From Globodera rostochiensis (Eukaryota > Nematoda > Chromadorea > Rhabditida > Heteroderidae): DNA of 64,000 nucleotides. Of the stretch, positions 1-11,686 are shown piece by piece (position 1 is the stretch's first letter; each line of letters begins with the position of its first letter). Made by a program: the position numbers and the translations under genes. The DNA is taken from contig JAEVLN010000022.1 of assembly GCA_018350325.1 (NCBI GenBank), positions 1,071,105 through 1,135,104 on the forward strand. Reading direction: 5' to 3'. The notes under the pieces are model-generated. The model did not search any database. It had not been told where the DNA came from and was given only the letters and a program-made list of their open reading frames with translations.

Positions 1-93
1 TGCCGTTCCATTTGGCTGATCGGGAATTGGTTGGTTGGAAAAGCATTTTGGTTTTGGTTCACGCAAAGTTGTTGTTGTTGTTGTTGTTGTTAA

Positions 94-2657
94 GCTTTGC
101 AAGAAGCAGTGCGGTTTCTACGGCACGCCCCAGTGCAAGGGTTTGTGCTCGCAATGCTGGCGCGACTACCAGTTGGACAGCAAACGGCTCAACGACTACC
201 AGAACAACATCAAGGTGTTGCGACAGCACCAACATGACAACATTAGCAGTGGTGGTGGTGGTGGTGAGTCATCAACAGCCGCAGGCGGAGGAGGTGGCGG
301 TGCCGCCTCAGCCCCATCGTCGGCGCTTCCCCGCAAAAGTTCGGATGTCCGCTTCAACTCGTTGAAGACATTCTTGAAGAAGTCGCCGTCCGTTTTTTCC
401 GCCAGCACGTACGGTAAGAGAGAGTGGGGGTTTTGAGTGTAACGGATGTTCAAGTCGTTCACCATTTTTATTCAACAGCTGAGCCGAACTCGTCCGTCAC
501 GCTGGGAATAAGGTGCTTTTTCAGTTTGTCGGATTAGCTGGACGAATAAAAGGAAACGTTGCGGCCTTTTAGGGCCCCAAGTCCGGACAGTCTGCAGGCC
601 CAGGAACAGTTGGACGCGTTTTTGGACGCCAATTTTCCCGCCGCATTTGCTAAGGAGTTGGACAAGCAGTGCCAAATGTTCATTGACAACGTGTTCAAGG
701 TGTCCTTTCTCTTTGCTTGGTTGGTGCTGCCAAGTAGACTTCGCCTTTTACTGCTTCAGCATGAGCTGCTGCCCAGTGAGGAGCTGTCGTTGTTGGTCCA
801 AGCCTTCTACCAGTCCATCAAGGAACGTGCGCTCAAAATCATCGCACAACTGTCGCCGAACACCGCCGCCTCCTTCAGCCTTTCCGATTTTATGACGGGA
901 ATCGAAAATTTTGTCTGCACCCGCGCCTACCCCGTCCTTTTTGGCTCCAGGCATGCCATTGTTGAAGACGATTTACGGCACACTTTCCGTTTTCTGCACA
1001 AAAAATGGAATGGAGAAAGATTTTCGAAGCCACCCCCACCCTCAAATTCGTGCTTAATCTGATTGATTGTGACCGACCAACAAAATTCAGAAGCGAGGAA
1101 GAAGCTGAGGATTTGAGCTTGCAAACGCGCATTCGTTCTTTGCATTGGGTCACCAACGGCTTTTTGGAGACCGCTCTGGATGAGTCATCGGGCCAAGTTT
1201 TTAAGCCAAATTTTATGGAAATTTGATCATTTGGCTTTTCAGGTGCAAGAGTTTCTGAACGAGGTTTGTGCCATCACGCAAAATATTTGTAAATATTTGG
1301 AAGGAGTACATTTTTAGGCAATCACCGAAATTGTTGACCTGAACAGTCACCGGCCTGTCACCAAAAAATTGTAAGTTTTATTTTATTGAAATGAATGAAA
1401 AATGGTCGAACGTTCCGCCCTTTCTTCAGGGATTGTCTCGTGCGTTGCTCGAAGGACATTTTCGATGCCCTCAAGGAGAGCCGTTCGGGTGCGTATTTGT
1501 TTACAGAAAGAATTGTTTCTGAACTGGTTGCTCTTCCTTTGATCCTTCTGGGCGGGAAAGTCGTGGGTCAATCGGTCCTAAAAAATAAGGAACATTTTAA
1601 AAAAACCTTTAAAATTTTAACCTCTCATTACTCAAGGCCGGCTTTGGGGAGCAACCGCCCAATTTTTTGTGATCTTCCAAATTGAGCCATCCATTTGTTC
1701 AAATTTTGTGATTGTTGTTGTTGTTGATCATCATCATCATCATTGTCCATTGATCAAGGTGCGCCCGCGAGTGCCGACGAGTTTTTGCCCGTTCTGATTC
1801 TGATCACCCTCAGGGCGAACCCGCCACTGATCCAGTCCAATCTGAAATTCATCAGTCGCTTTGGGTTGCCCTCAAGGCACATGCGCGGCGAATACGGTAA
1901 CTAATTATTTAGTGGAATTTTTTTAGGTTTTACCAACAAAACCCCCCCCCCCCAATCATTTTTGTTTGAACAATAAATGCAATCCCTATCGCATTTTAAG
2001 GCTATTACTACACAAATCTTAGCAGGTAAACGCCAATTTAACCAAACAAAAACAGATGAAAAAAAAGTAATTCGAATTGTCTTTCAGCGCCATTTACTTC
2101 ATCCAGGACATGAATGCGAACAGTTTGCAGATCAGCGAGGAGGAGTTCGAGGGGTACATGAGCGGTACACGGATTCCACCGCCACGGAACTCCATCAGCA
2201 CCTCCGTACGTGTTGAGATTTTGTACAAACAAATCCATGTTGTTCGTTCGGAAAGGTTGTGCGTTCGTTTGAGAATTCGTTACACAAATTGGACAAGCTC
2301 AAGCGGGCGGAAGAAGCACTGAACCGGAACACGGATAGGCTGGAAGCGACCATAAACAGGCACGCGATTTTCCATTTTGCAAAAGCATTGGTCGGATGAA
2401 GCCGAGATAATTTGTGTGTGGGGGGGGGTGAAGCAGTACAATAAAAATGCGCGGGGATTGTGTCAACAGCAGCGTATCAATTGAACAGTTTCAGTGACTT
2501 GACATCATTTATGCAACGCGTTCGTGAAGTTGTTGAGGATGACGGCGCAATAACGGAAGACATCAAAAACAAAATCGAATTGCTGTGTCATGAGTCCCCA
2601 AATGGAGAGGAAGAATGCAAGGATGTTCAACGACGGCCTGCCGACGATTCCAATTGA
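94..2657 (+). CDS. rabx-5: Rabex-5 / RABGEF1-like Rab5 guanine-nucleotide exchange factor, 5' partial
   Basis: Multi-exon gene entering from the left edge. The first exon seen follows a GTT repeat ending in AAG and encodes an A20-type zinc finger (CKKQC, then CKGLCSQCW), which in the family binds ubiquitin. A Gly/Ser linker and a Lys-rich stretch follow (exon ends near 413). Exons from about 571 encode the helical bundle and VPS9 domain: [26 protein letters not shown], then the core [17 protein letters not shown] (exon about 1759-1897) and [10 protein letters not shown]. The segment order matches human RABGEF1. The last exons give a Lys/Glu-rich helical tail, stop at 2655-2657. By family knowledge it loads GTP on Rab5 at early endosomes. 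The YYFTNL part of VPS9 is poorly resolved: an FTN follows an acceptor near 1926 and then a C-run. The start codon lies outside the window. Confidence 0.88.
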
Positions 2658-4049
2658 TTGATTGGTGGGTGGGTGCTTGTTCATTCATTGGTTGGCACGG
2701 CACAATAACGACTTCCCCCCCCCATTCAATTCCCGTCAAGTCAAAATTAACAAATCCAGCTTTATTGGAATTAAAAAATCAACAAATTGACGGAAATTGA
2801 AAATATCAAATAACTCAATATCCAATTGTGCCGAAAAGTGCGCTTTTCTTATTTGATTCGACTGCCTATTTGTGTAAATATTTCCCATAACTTCTGTAGC
2901 TTAATGATGATTGAATCTGCCAAAAAAAAAAATGAGGCCTTCAAATTTGTGCCTTTTTTTTAATATTACCCGCTGATTGGATCAGTTTGAGGAAATTAAA
3001 TGGGCGGGCAGTGTAGGCGAATTATTGAGGCAGGCGGCGGATATCGGAAGTCGCCCCCCCCCCCCGGGGGTTTCCACGGGGTCCCCCCCCCCTTTTGTCG
3101 ATTGCAGCGCCAATTTCTCTCTTTTTTATATGTGCGCAAGGCGTGCTCATGCCCACCACTCTCCCCCCCCCCCTTTCCCTCAACGTCGTCGGTGCTTCAG
3201 CCGACTTAAAGGGGGGACGGGAGAGGGAAAGGGGGGGGCGGGGAGGGATCGCACCAAATGTTAGAGGGAAATGCATGCACAAATCGGCTAAACGTTCCAC
3301 ATCATCCTACACCGGCGGCTGTTTTGTCCAGTCAGTCCAGCAACAGCTTTCTTTCCGTTTTGCCCCCAATTCTAAATGACCGTTTGGGAACGGTGCGGGG
3401 GGGGGGGAGGAGGGGACGGCACTTTTAATTTTAAAATTCAAAGGGTACGCCTTTCGTTGCTTTTCCTTTTTGTCTGTGGCTTGATCGGGAGGGGGGGGGG
3501 GGGGGGCGCAGCATCGCCAGCCATTTTGTGCTGCTTGTGCAAAGAAAAAGCCCCAAACAACCGGCGGCGCGGGTTAATAAGCGAATTGAAAAACTTTTAA
3601 AAACTTTCCCTAATTTTTTTTTCTTCTCCCGACCAACCGATTCCTTCTCCCGCCTCCTCCCTGAAAAACAGGTTCCCCCCTCCCCCCTCACCACCCGCCG
3701 ACCATTTGAGTGGGCGAAACAAATCCACTGACCGTCTCCCCCCCCCCCCCCCCCCCCCCCCTCCCCATAAATGTGATCGGTCATTTACGCATCACTCATC
3801 CAAATGCTTCATCTTAACTTTAACATACAAACATAAATTTGCTGTTCAGCAGCAGCACTCGAATGATCAGTGAGTGTGAGTGAGCTGGGATTGATTAGCA
3901 TCAGAAGAATCCTGATTGGATTTTCTATTTCTTGAGAGCGCTTATCAAGCAGCACAGACGGCGGATGGTCTAAAAGGAGGAGGAGAGAAAGCCTTTCTTC
4001 GGAGAATTCTTCCCTTTTCCCCCCACCACACATCCTCTCTCTCGTAATA
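2658..4049. other. Intergenic region with long homopolymers
   Basis: No convincing coding exon on either strand. It holds many C- and G-runs, the longest a run of about 24 C at 3738-3761. Open frames here are only Pro/Gly/Phe low-complexity products of these runs. The last 200 bases upstream of the ATG at 4050 may contain the promoter and 5' UTR of the next gene; no clear TATA box was seen. Confidence 0.6.
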
Positions 4050-6762
4050 ATGCTGTGGCCCGTTCCGCTTCTGCTACTGGTTGAACACATTTCGCTGCTG
4101 ATCCTGCTTTTCGCTATTTTTGGATGCCATTCCCAGGTGAGTGGGCGCCGACCACCTCAAACAAATTACGGAACTCGGACGAGGCTTAAAGTCGGGACCC
4201 GGAATTCCGGGCCCAAAATGTCGGAAGTCGGGATCCCGCCCATCCCCGGTGTATTGTGTACGTGATATAATATCAGGAGAGATAGATCATTGGGAAAACT
4301 CCGATTGTCCGATCAAATTCATCCTCGGGCGATCGAGTTTCAACCTTTGATCAATCCGCCGCCCCCCAAAAATCCATCTGCGATTACATCGGAATTGGGG
4401 ACGTTTTGACCTTCCTCCACCCCGGAAATTGCTCATTTATTCCATCAAATTGCCAGTTCTTTCCCCCCTCCACGTCCAACCAATCGCCTTCACTTTCGCC
4501 GTCGTCATTCCCTCTAATGGATTTGATCTCCTCGCGCAATATCAATGATCTGACTCAGCTTGGTTGGGTACATTCAGACTAATATTCAAGAGTTAAAACC
4601 ATCAAGCCTAATAATGAATAGGGATTAATTCAATAAGGAATAAAATGAACAATGTTTAAAAAATTGCAAAAAATGTTGAATAATTTAAAGTGTCAATTAG
4701 TAGAAATATTATCCAATTTATTTGCGCAATTGACGATTTTAATTTTAGCAACTCAATTTGCTGCGCAAGCGATGAAAAGCAACGGACAAATGATGTAAAA
4801 AGAAAATTAAATTTATTTAAACTATAAAATGATTTCAAATTTAAGCGCTAATTCCGGACCCGAAGTGAAGCCGATTGCAACCGATGCTCGGCCTTCCGAG
4901 GTTCAGCAATAAAACCATCGAATTCGCGAAGCCCCCCCCCCCTCCGTCAGATGCTTGGCCAAGGACTGACCAACATGCTCTATCCTACGCGACAGTTGGC
5001 CTCGCGCACATTGGGAGCGACGCCTGAAAGGGTGATTTTGGTGTTGGCTCATTGGGGGCTACTCGGGGCACAAAATTTCCCAAGACCGAGATCGAGCTGT
5101 ACCGGAGCTTAAATAACGATTTATCGACACGTGACTCTCGAGAAGCCCCGTGGTTTATAGCCGCCATAATTGGAATTTATTGAATGAATATTTCAAAGAC
5201 AGCGGGGGAGGAGGAGGACATGGCCAAAGCGCCTCGGCACATTGCGGAGACGGGTCAGAAACTTTTAAGATTGATGTACAGAAATGGCCAATATTGAATT
5301 GGAAAAAAAACAATTTCGTATACTAAATGCACCAAAAACACAGCGCCAGAACATCGCGCACTCTTCGACTTGGCCAACACATTTCTTGGCACAAATAGTG
5401 GCGGCCAACAGCAGCAGTCGCGAATCGCCGCCGCTGCCGCCTCGGAGGACAACAATTCATCGCCGCCCTATGCCAACACAAATAGGCTAAACGGTGGTGG
5501 CGCAAACGACATGATTGGCCAGGTCCGTGTACTAGTTTCTGTGTAAGGGATATCACTACTGTTCAAGCAGTTCAACTACGACACGAATGAACCTCGCAGA
5601 TTAATCAATAAAATACACACAACCCCTTAGGCAATGCGCATGTTAAGCGGAAGTTTGGACTCGGCGGCTTCCACCAGCGCCAACGGCGGAGGCCAATTCC
5701 CCCGAAGACAACAGCAGCAGCAGCAGTCGTCGTTGTTAAGCGAGAATGTGATGCCCTCACTTCGTCAGCTATTCCCTGGGGCAGAAAAGAATTTTGGCAT
5801 CCGACAGGGCGAAGGTTGGTTGCACCCTTTTTATTTGGTTACCTTTTGACGGTGTCAAAGTGTCTCTCTAATGCGCCAAACGGCAGGATGCCTTCCGTTC
5901 CTCGGCGAGTTTATGGTGAACAAATTGGGTTCATCACCAGTTATGATGATCACAGTGTGAAATTGCAGAAAATGGCCTACGGCAACTGCGTGAAGCGTGC
6001 CGACGAAAAGGTGAGAACATTTTTTGGGGGGGATTTGGCTGATCAAATTGAACCCCCCGTAAAATCCGTTCAGACCTGGGACGCCTGGGGCAAAGAAATA
6101 AACCACGCGTTGTCCGGAGGTTACTATTTGGGCATAAATATTTTATAAAACAAGTTTTTGCAGGTAAAATAGACCTGTTGAGAGCTAGGCAAGTTTTTTT
6201 TGGAGGTTTTTTCATTTTGTTTATTGAATCGTTTTCAAGCAAGGAAACTTGCAAAATGGGAGCCGAGCGGGAACAGTGTGGTCAGCTTAGAAAAGCGATA
6301 AGCGGATGCGACATTCTTGGTAAGAAAATTGGCATCCGGAGTCCGGACACCATGAAAATTGGACAAAAAACTGAACCAAATTTCAACTTTTGGGGTTTGG
6401 GAGGAGGTCCAACGAGGCCAATGATGAGGCAACATTTTTACGAATTCAAATTGACCATTTAGGCTCCATACAATTGGCAAGCAATATACAGAGGTGAATT
6501 AATTTCAAAATGTCATTTTGAGAGTACAATTCAAATCAATTTTATTCACTCAAAGATCGGTGTCGCGCTGCGACGAAATAACTGGCTTAATGGACCAGGT
6601 CATTTTCATTTAAAAAATGCACGGAATTTATTGACAATTGGCATGTGCCAGCAACGCACTTTATCCCTTCATTAGAATCCTGGTACAATTTTGAACCAAA
6701 TGAACGGACTGATCAATGGAGAAGTGGCCCAAGGACTTCTCAACAATTTTCTCGGAGGATAA
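4050..6762 (+). CDS. Secreted protein with Cys-rich C-terminal domain, function unknown
   Basis: Exon 1 (4050-4136) is a classic signal peptide: MLWPVPLLLLVEHISLLILL, then FAIFGCHSQ, ending at CAG|GTGAGT. Later exons are joined by phase: a Ser/Pro-rich piece near 4453-4569 (tentative), LGQGLTNMLYPTRQL (about 4949-5033), TEIELYRSLNNDL (about 5086-5131), an acidic piece (about 5205-5250), an Asn/Gln/Ala-rich exon with FDLANTFLGTNSGG ending near 5520, a Gln-rich exon near 5631-5815, and then a Cys-containing domain: GCLPFLGEFM, MAYGNCVKRADEK, TWDAWGKEINHAL, KETCKMGAEREQCGQLRKAI, SGCDIL, RSVSRCDEITGLMDQ. It ends with LLNNFLGG and stop at 6760-6762. The Cys spacing recalls small nematode secreted domains of the CPG4 kind, but I cannot assign it. 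One intron (6189-6239) has a GC donor. No membrane segment follows the signal peptide. Confidence 0.75.
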
Positions 6763-7435
6763 CCGATTGATTATCATTTTGAAGTGTTTTATTGCCTTTG
6801 AAGCTGTAACTCCATTTTCGGAGAATTTGAAACAATTTGTATTGTATAGTTTTTGCAGGGCCCAGGAATTTTTTCCACACAGATTCATTGATTGTATAGG
6901 GCTCAGGGGTGGGGTGTAACCAAAAAAAATCGGGGGGGGGGGGGGGGGGGAGCCAAAAAAGTCAACTTCTAGGGGTGTAATTTCCGCTTTTATTTCCTCA
7001 AAAAATCAAAACCCGAGGCCAGGGCCGTATCTAGCCTTGGATTTCGTTGTTGCGAGGCCCATAAATTGTTTTTAAACATTTTTGTTAAGAAAATTGGTCA
7101 GGAACGGTGAGAGGGGGCAGAGGCAAGTGGCCCGATCCCGCACAATCAATTCAAAATTTCTACTTTTACCCGAGAGCGCCCAACCGGTATTCTTCGACCC
7201 CCCTCCCCCCTTAGGCCATTACAACGGAATTAAATGCACGCTTCCGTCAGCAGTTTAAAAGCAAAGCTATGCACCAAATTTGTCAAAAACGATTTTGCCA
7301 ACATTGAGTATTATATTGTTTTCGACAAAGGTCACAAAGCAATGCTTCGCATTTGTACAATGTCTCAATGGGCGGTCAAGTAAAAGGGTAAAAGTTCCAA
7401 CGTTTGCTTTTTGGGTTTGTTTTTGTTTGGTTTGT
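6763..7435. other. Intergenic; poly-G tract and repeat-like sequence
   Basis: Mostly non-coding. A run of 19 G lies at 6932-6950. The stretch around 7020-7060 (AGGGCCGTATCTAGCC) looks like a degraded transposon end. No gene was recognised on the plus strand. Confidence 0.5.
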
Positions 7436-7951
7436 TTATGTTACATTGCGTTTTGCGCTCCCTTCCTCAGACGCCTCGAGGAGTTGTTTCCTCTTTTGGG
7501 GCTTCTTTATCGGCTCCATTGTCTTTGGCTTGTGCAGTTTGTGCTGCTGTTGGTCTGTCCAATGGTTAGTAGCACCGGAAAGAAGAAAACGAGACGGAGC
7601 AGAGGCTCCAAAGCGTTCAAAGTAATCCAACTGATAGAGCAGTTGGATCGACTCGTGGCTCAGCAAATGCTCCTGGAGTGCCGGCATTTTTGAAAAACAT
7701 CCAAATCAGCGAAGGCACTCTCTTCATACCTGGTAGTCCTTCTCGGCGCCGATCAACACACGGCCACAATCAAGGCAAACACGTTTGAGGAACTCGGAGT
7801 CTCGAACCCGGACATTGTCATACCGACGCTGGGCGCTCACAAAGGGTTTTTTGCTGGTGGGATGATTTATTGAATTGTTTGGTCCTGGGTCCAATGTCGA
7901 TTTATCAAAGCTGGAACATTTTTTCTTATTTGTCAGCGCTGTTCCATTCAT
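7436..7951 (-). CDS. Small protein with one C2H2-like motif and basic tail, unrecognised
   Basis: Reading leftward from the ATG at 7951, the frame gives an N-terminal Asn/Lys-rich part, then FVSAQRRYDNVRVRDSEFL and CLDCGRVLIGAEKDYQ, which ends exactly at a GTATGA donor. If an intron joins this to the CAG acceptor near 7673, the result is CLDCGRVLIGAEKDYQEHLL followed by SHE, a C2H2-type spacing (C-x2-C-x13-H-x3-H). The next part, LLYQLDYFERFGASAPSRFL, and a Lys/Arg-rich tail (KKPQKRKQLLEASEEGSAKR) reach a stop at 7436. The plus-strand frame over the same DNA is Phe/Leu/Cys-rich and looks like its shadow. The single intron and the start are my inference; no family was recognised. Confidence 0.4.
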
Positions 7952-8398
7952 GCCGAGAAAAGTGTGCAATTCTACCTTAAAAGAATGATTGTTGCGGAAA
8001 ATATTAGGTTAACAAGCTCAAATTTTTAAGAAATAACGCGTAATTTTGTTGTTGTTAAAAAGTGAATGCATATGTATAAAGATATACCGGGTTAATTAGA
8101 CAAACAATTCTTCCTGGAGATCAACAGCAACCAATCAGCCCAAAATGCGTGGAAAATGGTGGCAATCCTTGTAAATTCCATAGGACCTGGACATATTTAT
8201 GACACGACGGCAACATATTTTTAAGCGAGGTTGTGTTTTTGCAGTAACCGTTAAAGAATGGGTTTTCGAATTAAGATTTTACTCATTAATGGTTTTAAAA
8301 AAGTCGAGAAATCTCTGAGACGATTTCACGTTGCATTAAGCGTTTTGACGCAGTTGGACCGTTTGTAAATTAGAAATTACCTAGTCGTATTATTGTCA

Positions 8399-8480
8399 AC
8401 ATTTTGTGATTTTTTGTTAAACATTTTGTCCAGTTATGAGACATTTTGTCCTTTTTTATTAACTTGTAAGACATTTTGTC
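8399..8480. repeat. Short irregular repeats of ACATTTTGTCC
   Basis: Four spaced copies of a word close to ACATTTTGTCC/ACATTTTGTGA occur within about 80 bp in A/T-rich DNA. Related words (GACATTTCGCCC, GACATTTTGCCC) recur near 10420-10460. Function is unknown; it may be remains of a repeat family. Confidence 0.45.
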
Positions 8481-8681
8481 CACTTGTGAAATTTTCAAAC
8501 AAAGATATACATGCCCGTCATTACAGTTCCAGGCCACTCAGGAATTATGGGAAAAATAATTGCCAGCATTTTACACGCATTTTAGGAGATTTGGAAGCAT
8601 ATTTAAGCTCTTGATTCACAGACTTATGGCGGGAGGGGGTCCAGATTAGTGTCGGTTCCGAACCGAACCGTAGAACCAGGC

Positions 8682-9001
8682 GAAGGTTTTATGTAATTCT
8701 GAGAAGTACTCGGGGTTATCGAGGTGCTGGCCACGAATTTTTTGAAAATTCAATTTTTTTTACCCCAATTTTGTTGCACAAATCATTCAAAAAATGCAGA
8801 TGAAAGAAAAGTGAAAGCTTATTCAAATCTACAACAAATATTGTTACTGCAATAAAATCGATTTTTTAAAAATTTCGATTTTTTCAAAAAAATAGATGTT
8901 GAAATATGATTAGATGATGTCATATGATGAATCTGATGTCATATTCGTGATCAGCGACTTCGATAACCCCCGAGTATTTCTCAGAATTGCATAAAACCTT
9001 C
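8682..9001. mobile_element. Foldback / MITE-like element with about 60-bp inverted ends
   Basis: The left arm (8682-8745: GAAGGTTTTATG, ATTCTGAGAA, TACTCGG, GGTTATCGA) is the reverse complement, with few mismatches, of the right arm (about 8943-9001: TCGATAACCCCCGAG, TTCTCAGAATTGCAT, AAAACCTTC). The A/T-rich centre (about 200 bp) has no coding frame. Long arms and a short non-coding centre are typical of non-autonomous foldback or MITE elements. No convincing target-site duplication was found, so the exact ends and superfamily are open. Confidence 0.7.
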
Positions 9002-9948
9002 ATTTAAAAAATTCGGTACGAATGAAAGACAGCATTATCGATTTTTCTTCGGTAACTAAAATGTTTCGGGTCGGATAGTCGAAGAATTCCGTGGCAACAA
9101 TAGCAACAAATGCAACCAAGAAAGAAAAATATTTTGCATGAATATATCAGATAGCGAACAAGTAAGTCGTCGTTTTAACAAAATGAAACAAAGGTTGTTC
9201 TAGTCAACAATTTATAGTAGGGTAGAGAAAAAAAAAACATACGAGAAAAATAGCAGACAAGAACATAATGCCAATAAATGCAAAAAATGCTAATTTCAAG
9301 TTTGGTCGATCCAGCTTAAAACTAGGAATACTCTCTCGCCGGGTCGTCTCTCTCAAGGTACAACCCAGGTCTGTGAGAAACTACAAGTGAGGGCTTTTCT
9401 GATGCTTGTTTGTTTCCCAGAGATCATTGAAGCGGGAAGGCCGGGGGTTGATTTTTTGCACGTCTAACATGCGCTCGTATGTCGCCTGAGATTTCGACGT
9501 GAGCATGTAGCGTCAGGAGGAGCACAAATCCAAACTGAAAAACAGAATCGAGATACTGAAGATAATTTTGTGTGTTTGACCCACTCCACACTCATGCAGC
9601 GCTTTCAGCAGCCTGAGGTGCTTTGCCAGCTTTTCAGCCACCTTCTCCGGTCCCCAAGATCGACCAACCTAAACATTGAAAACTTCCAAGTTTTTTCTCA
9701 TTGTGATAGCCGGTAATTCATTTAAAGGCCGTGCATCGCGTACCAGCGTCGTAGCCCTCAGCCTCAGCTTGTATCTCATCCCCGGTCCTTCTCGATTTCC
9801 AATTTGCGCAGTTGGGTGTTGGGCTCCGTACGCCTTCCATCCTGCTCCTTCCACCGTTTTTGTTCACCTTTCCCAGCGTCAAGCTTGCGCATTAAATTTT
9901 TTCCGCACGTAATTAATCTAATAATCATTTAAAATTATACAAATAAAA

Positions 9949-10182
9949 ATGGATCGCATAACAATATCATGTCATGCAATAGTATTAGACTATCTCGGAA
10001 AGAAAGCGAGATTAGTATACAAGTTCAACAAAGAAATGAATAGACTCAAAATCGAATGTGGTAAAACTGAAATACTCGTATTGAGTAAAAAAGGAAGAAA
10101 AACATGGGACAGACGAACAGCCAAGATATGTGTGCTGAGGAATGAATGGCCCACACAAATGCTCAATAGAATCGCCAGTTGA
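9949..10182 (+). CDS. Intronless 77-codon ORF with A/T-rich codon use, unrecognised
   Basis: ATG at 9949 to TGA at 10180-10182, no intron. The product is basic: YLGKKARLVYKFNKEMNRLK, then IECGKTEILVLSKKGRKTW. Codon use (many ATA, AGA, GTA, TTA, ACA) differs from the G/C-rich third positions of the neighbouring genes. The part around RLKIECGKTEILVLSKKG vaguely resembles the fingers/palm of non-LTR reverse transcriptases, which may be chance. It could be a transposon remnant or a chance frame. Confidence 0.25.
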   Translation: MDRITISCHAIVLDYLGKKARLVYKFNKEMNRLKIECGKTEILVLSKKGRKTWDRRTAKICVLRNEWPTQMLNRIAS

Positions 10183-11361
10183 GTCTAAGCTCTCTGACTT
10201 TCCCCCGAGGGGTTAAGCTTGGACGAACAATGCATGGCACTGACCGTCCTGGGGGTACTGTAGATTTTGGGGGCGGGGGGATCTCTATGAAGGAAGTGTC
10301 TGATCAACCTTGATGCATGATCAGTATCAATAATTCGACCAACTTAATTTGTCGATAAACAAATTTCTGTTGTTTAGTGCGAGACTTTTTTCTGGACAGT
10401 GTAATACGCCGGCTACCGGACATTTCGCCCAGTAGTGAAAAAACGGACATTTTGCCCATCGAATGATTCATATCCGAATAAAACTACTACCAAACGATTC
10501 CTCTCGTCGAGCTGAGTACGAATCCGCAAAATGTTTGCGCCGGGAGCCACTATGAAGAAAGTTATGAACCACCCAAAGTTGACAAAATGCGTTGGCATCG
10601 TTTTTTTTGATGTTTGTTTTGATAACTTAATGAATTTTTGAGTGGAATTTAGCCAAATTATTCAACATTAGCTTAATTTCAAATTTATCCATTCACCTAA
10701 AATACTTACAAGCTTTTATTAAGTCTTTTTCCCCTCAATGGGAAATGTCCGGACACCTAATACGCCAACATTATTTAAACTTATTTATATTTTTATAAAT
10801 TCTTGTGTATTCTCCATGTTTATTTTGTTCCTATATTTTATCCTCTCTTGCCCATGACTTTGGTCGATAAAGGTTAATTAATTCCATTAGCTATTAATGA
10901 AATAAAGTCGAGTGTTTCATTAAATAACTTCATAGTTTTTCTCCAAAACATTGCCCGTGTTATTCCCATAAACTTGCGGTCATTAATTGTTAACTTTGAC
11001 CCAAAGTGGGGACCAGGAACGGGCGGAAATCTGTTTGAAAAAACGGAAAAAATTTGTTTTTAAACAAAAGACCAAAAAAGAAAGGAAAATTTTTAATTAA
11101 TTGGCAAGAAAACATGTCTAAATTTTGCCAAAATTGACTGTTTTATCATTAAAATCCCTGTTAAAAAGTCCAAATAATTTTAGGTGTGCTATTTTTTCCG
11201 TTTTTGGGACCAAAATACCATCATAAATGCTGTCCTAGACGTACAAAAAACACTTTTAAACTTAAATTGATTTTTCACTTCAATTTGAATACAACGGTGT
11301 AACGTAACTGTTTTTCAGAACATTAAACAGAAATTTAGGTTCAGGATCCGTGAAAACCATT
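10183..11361. other. Intergenic, A/T-rich, no gene seen
   Basis: No coding frame of interest. Small inverted words occur (CCGGACATTTCGCCC near 10416 and GGGAAATGTCCGG near 10740), about 320 bp apart, which might be the ends of another decayed element. Confidence 0.5.
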
Positions 11362-11686
11362 TCAAGTGGACTTAAACCCACACTTCTTCAGTTCTTCCTG
11401 CAGTTGAATGTGGAAGTCGGTCTCCTGCGTCTCGTCGTCCCAATTGTCCTTAAACACAAAAAAAACAACAGAGTCATCGAAATGCTCCAAAAACTAAAAT
11501 TCAAACCTCCCAAACATTGATTGCTGGTTGCGCATCACCCGAATCAGCGCCTTCGCTTTTGTTGTAGACGGGAAATTCCTCAAATTCTTCTTCGTCCTCC
11601 AATTTGGCCGCTTTGATCAGCTCCGACTCCTTTTGGGCGCCGTTTGCTGCGTCAGATTTGTCTCCTTTCTTCTCATCCACTTCCAT
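11362..11686 (-). CDS. dss-1: 26S proteasome subunit DSS1 / SEM1 (SHFM1)
   Basis: Two exons: 11507-11686 (60 codons) and 11362-11448 (29 codons including stop), with a 58-nt intron (11449-11506) that joins in phase 0. The product is about 88 aa, the usual size for this tiny acidic family. N-terminal Lys/Glu/Asp-rich part, then EDEEEFEEFPVYNKSEG, then the hallmark NVWE|DNWDDET at the exon join, and a C-terminal amphipathic helix LQEELKKCGFKST. In the family, DSS1 is a lid subunit of the 26S proteasome and also binds BRCA2 and TREX-2. Both DSS1 acidic boxes and the VWEDNWDD motif are intact, so I am confident of the identity. Confidence 0.95.

Larger units (their letters stand above)
7952..9948. 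other. Intergenic, repeat-rich
   Basis: No supported gene. It contains spaced copies of ACATTTTGTCC at about 8399-8480, the foldback element listed separately at 8682-9001, and A/T-rich sequence. A minus-strand stretch at 9560-9910 has short coding-like pieces (for example GPEKVAEKLAKHLRLLKALH) but with frame breaks. It could be a decayed gene. Confidence 0.5.

Noticed and set aside
9560..9912. Coding-like minus-strand pieces
   Set aside because: Frame breaks and stops interrupt it, no family recognised; could be a decayed gene but not supported.
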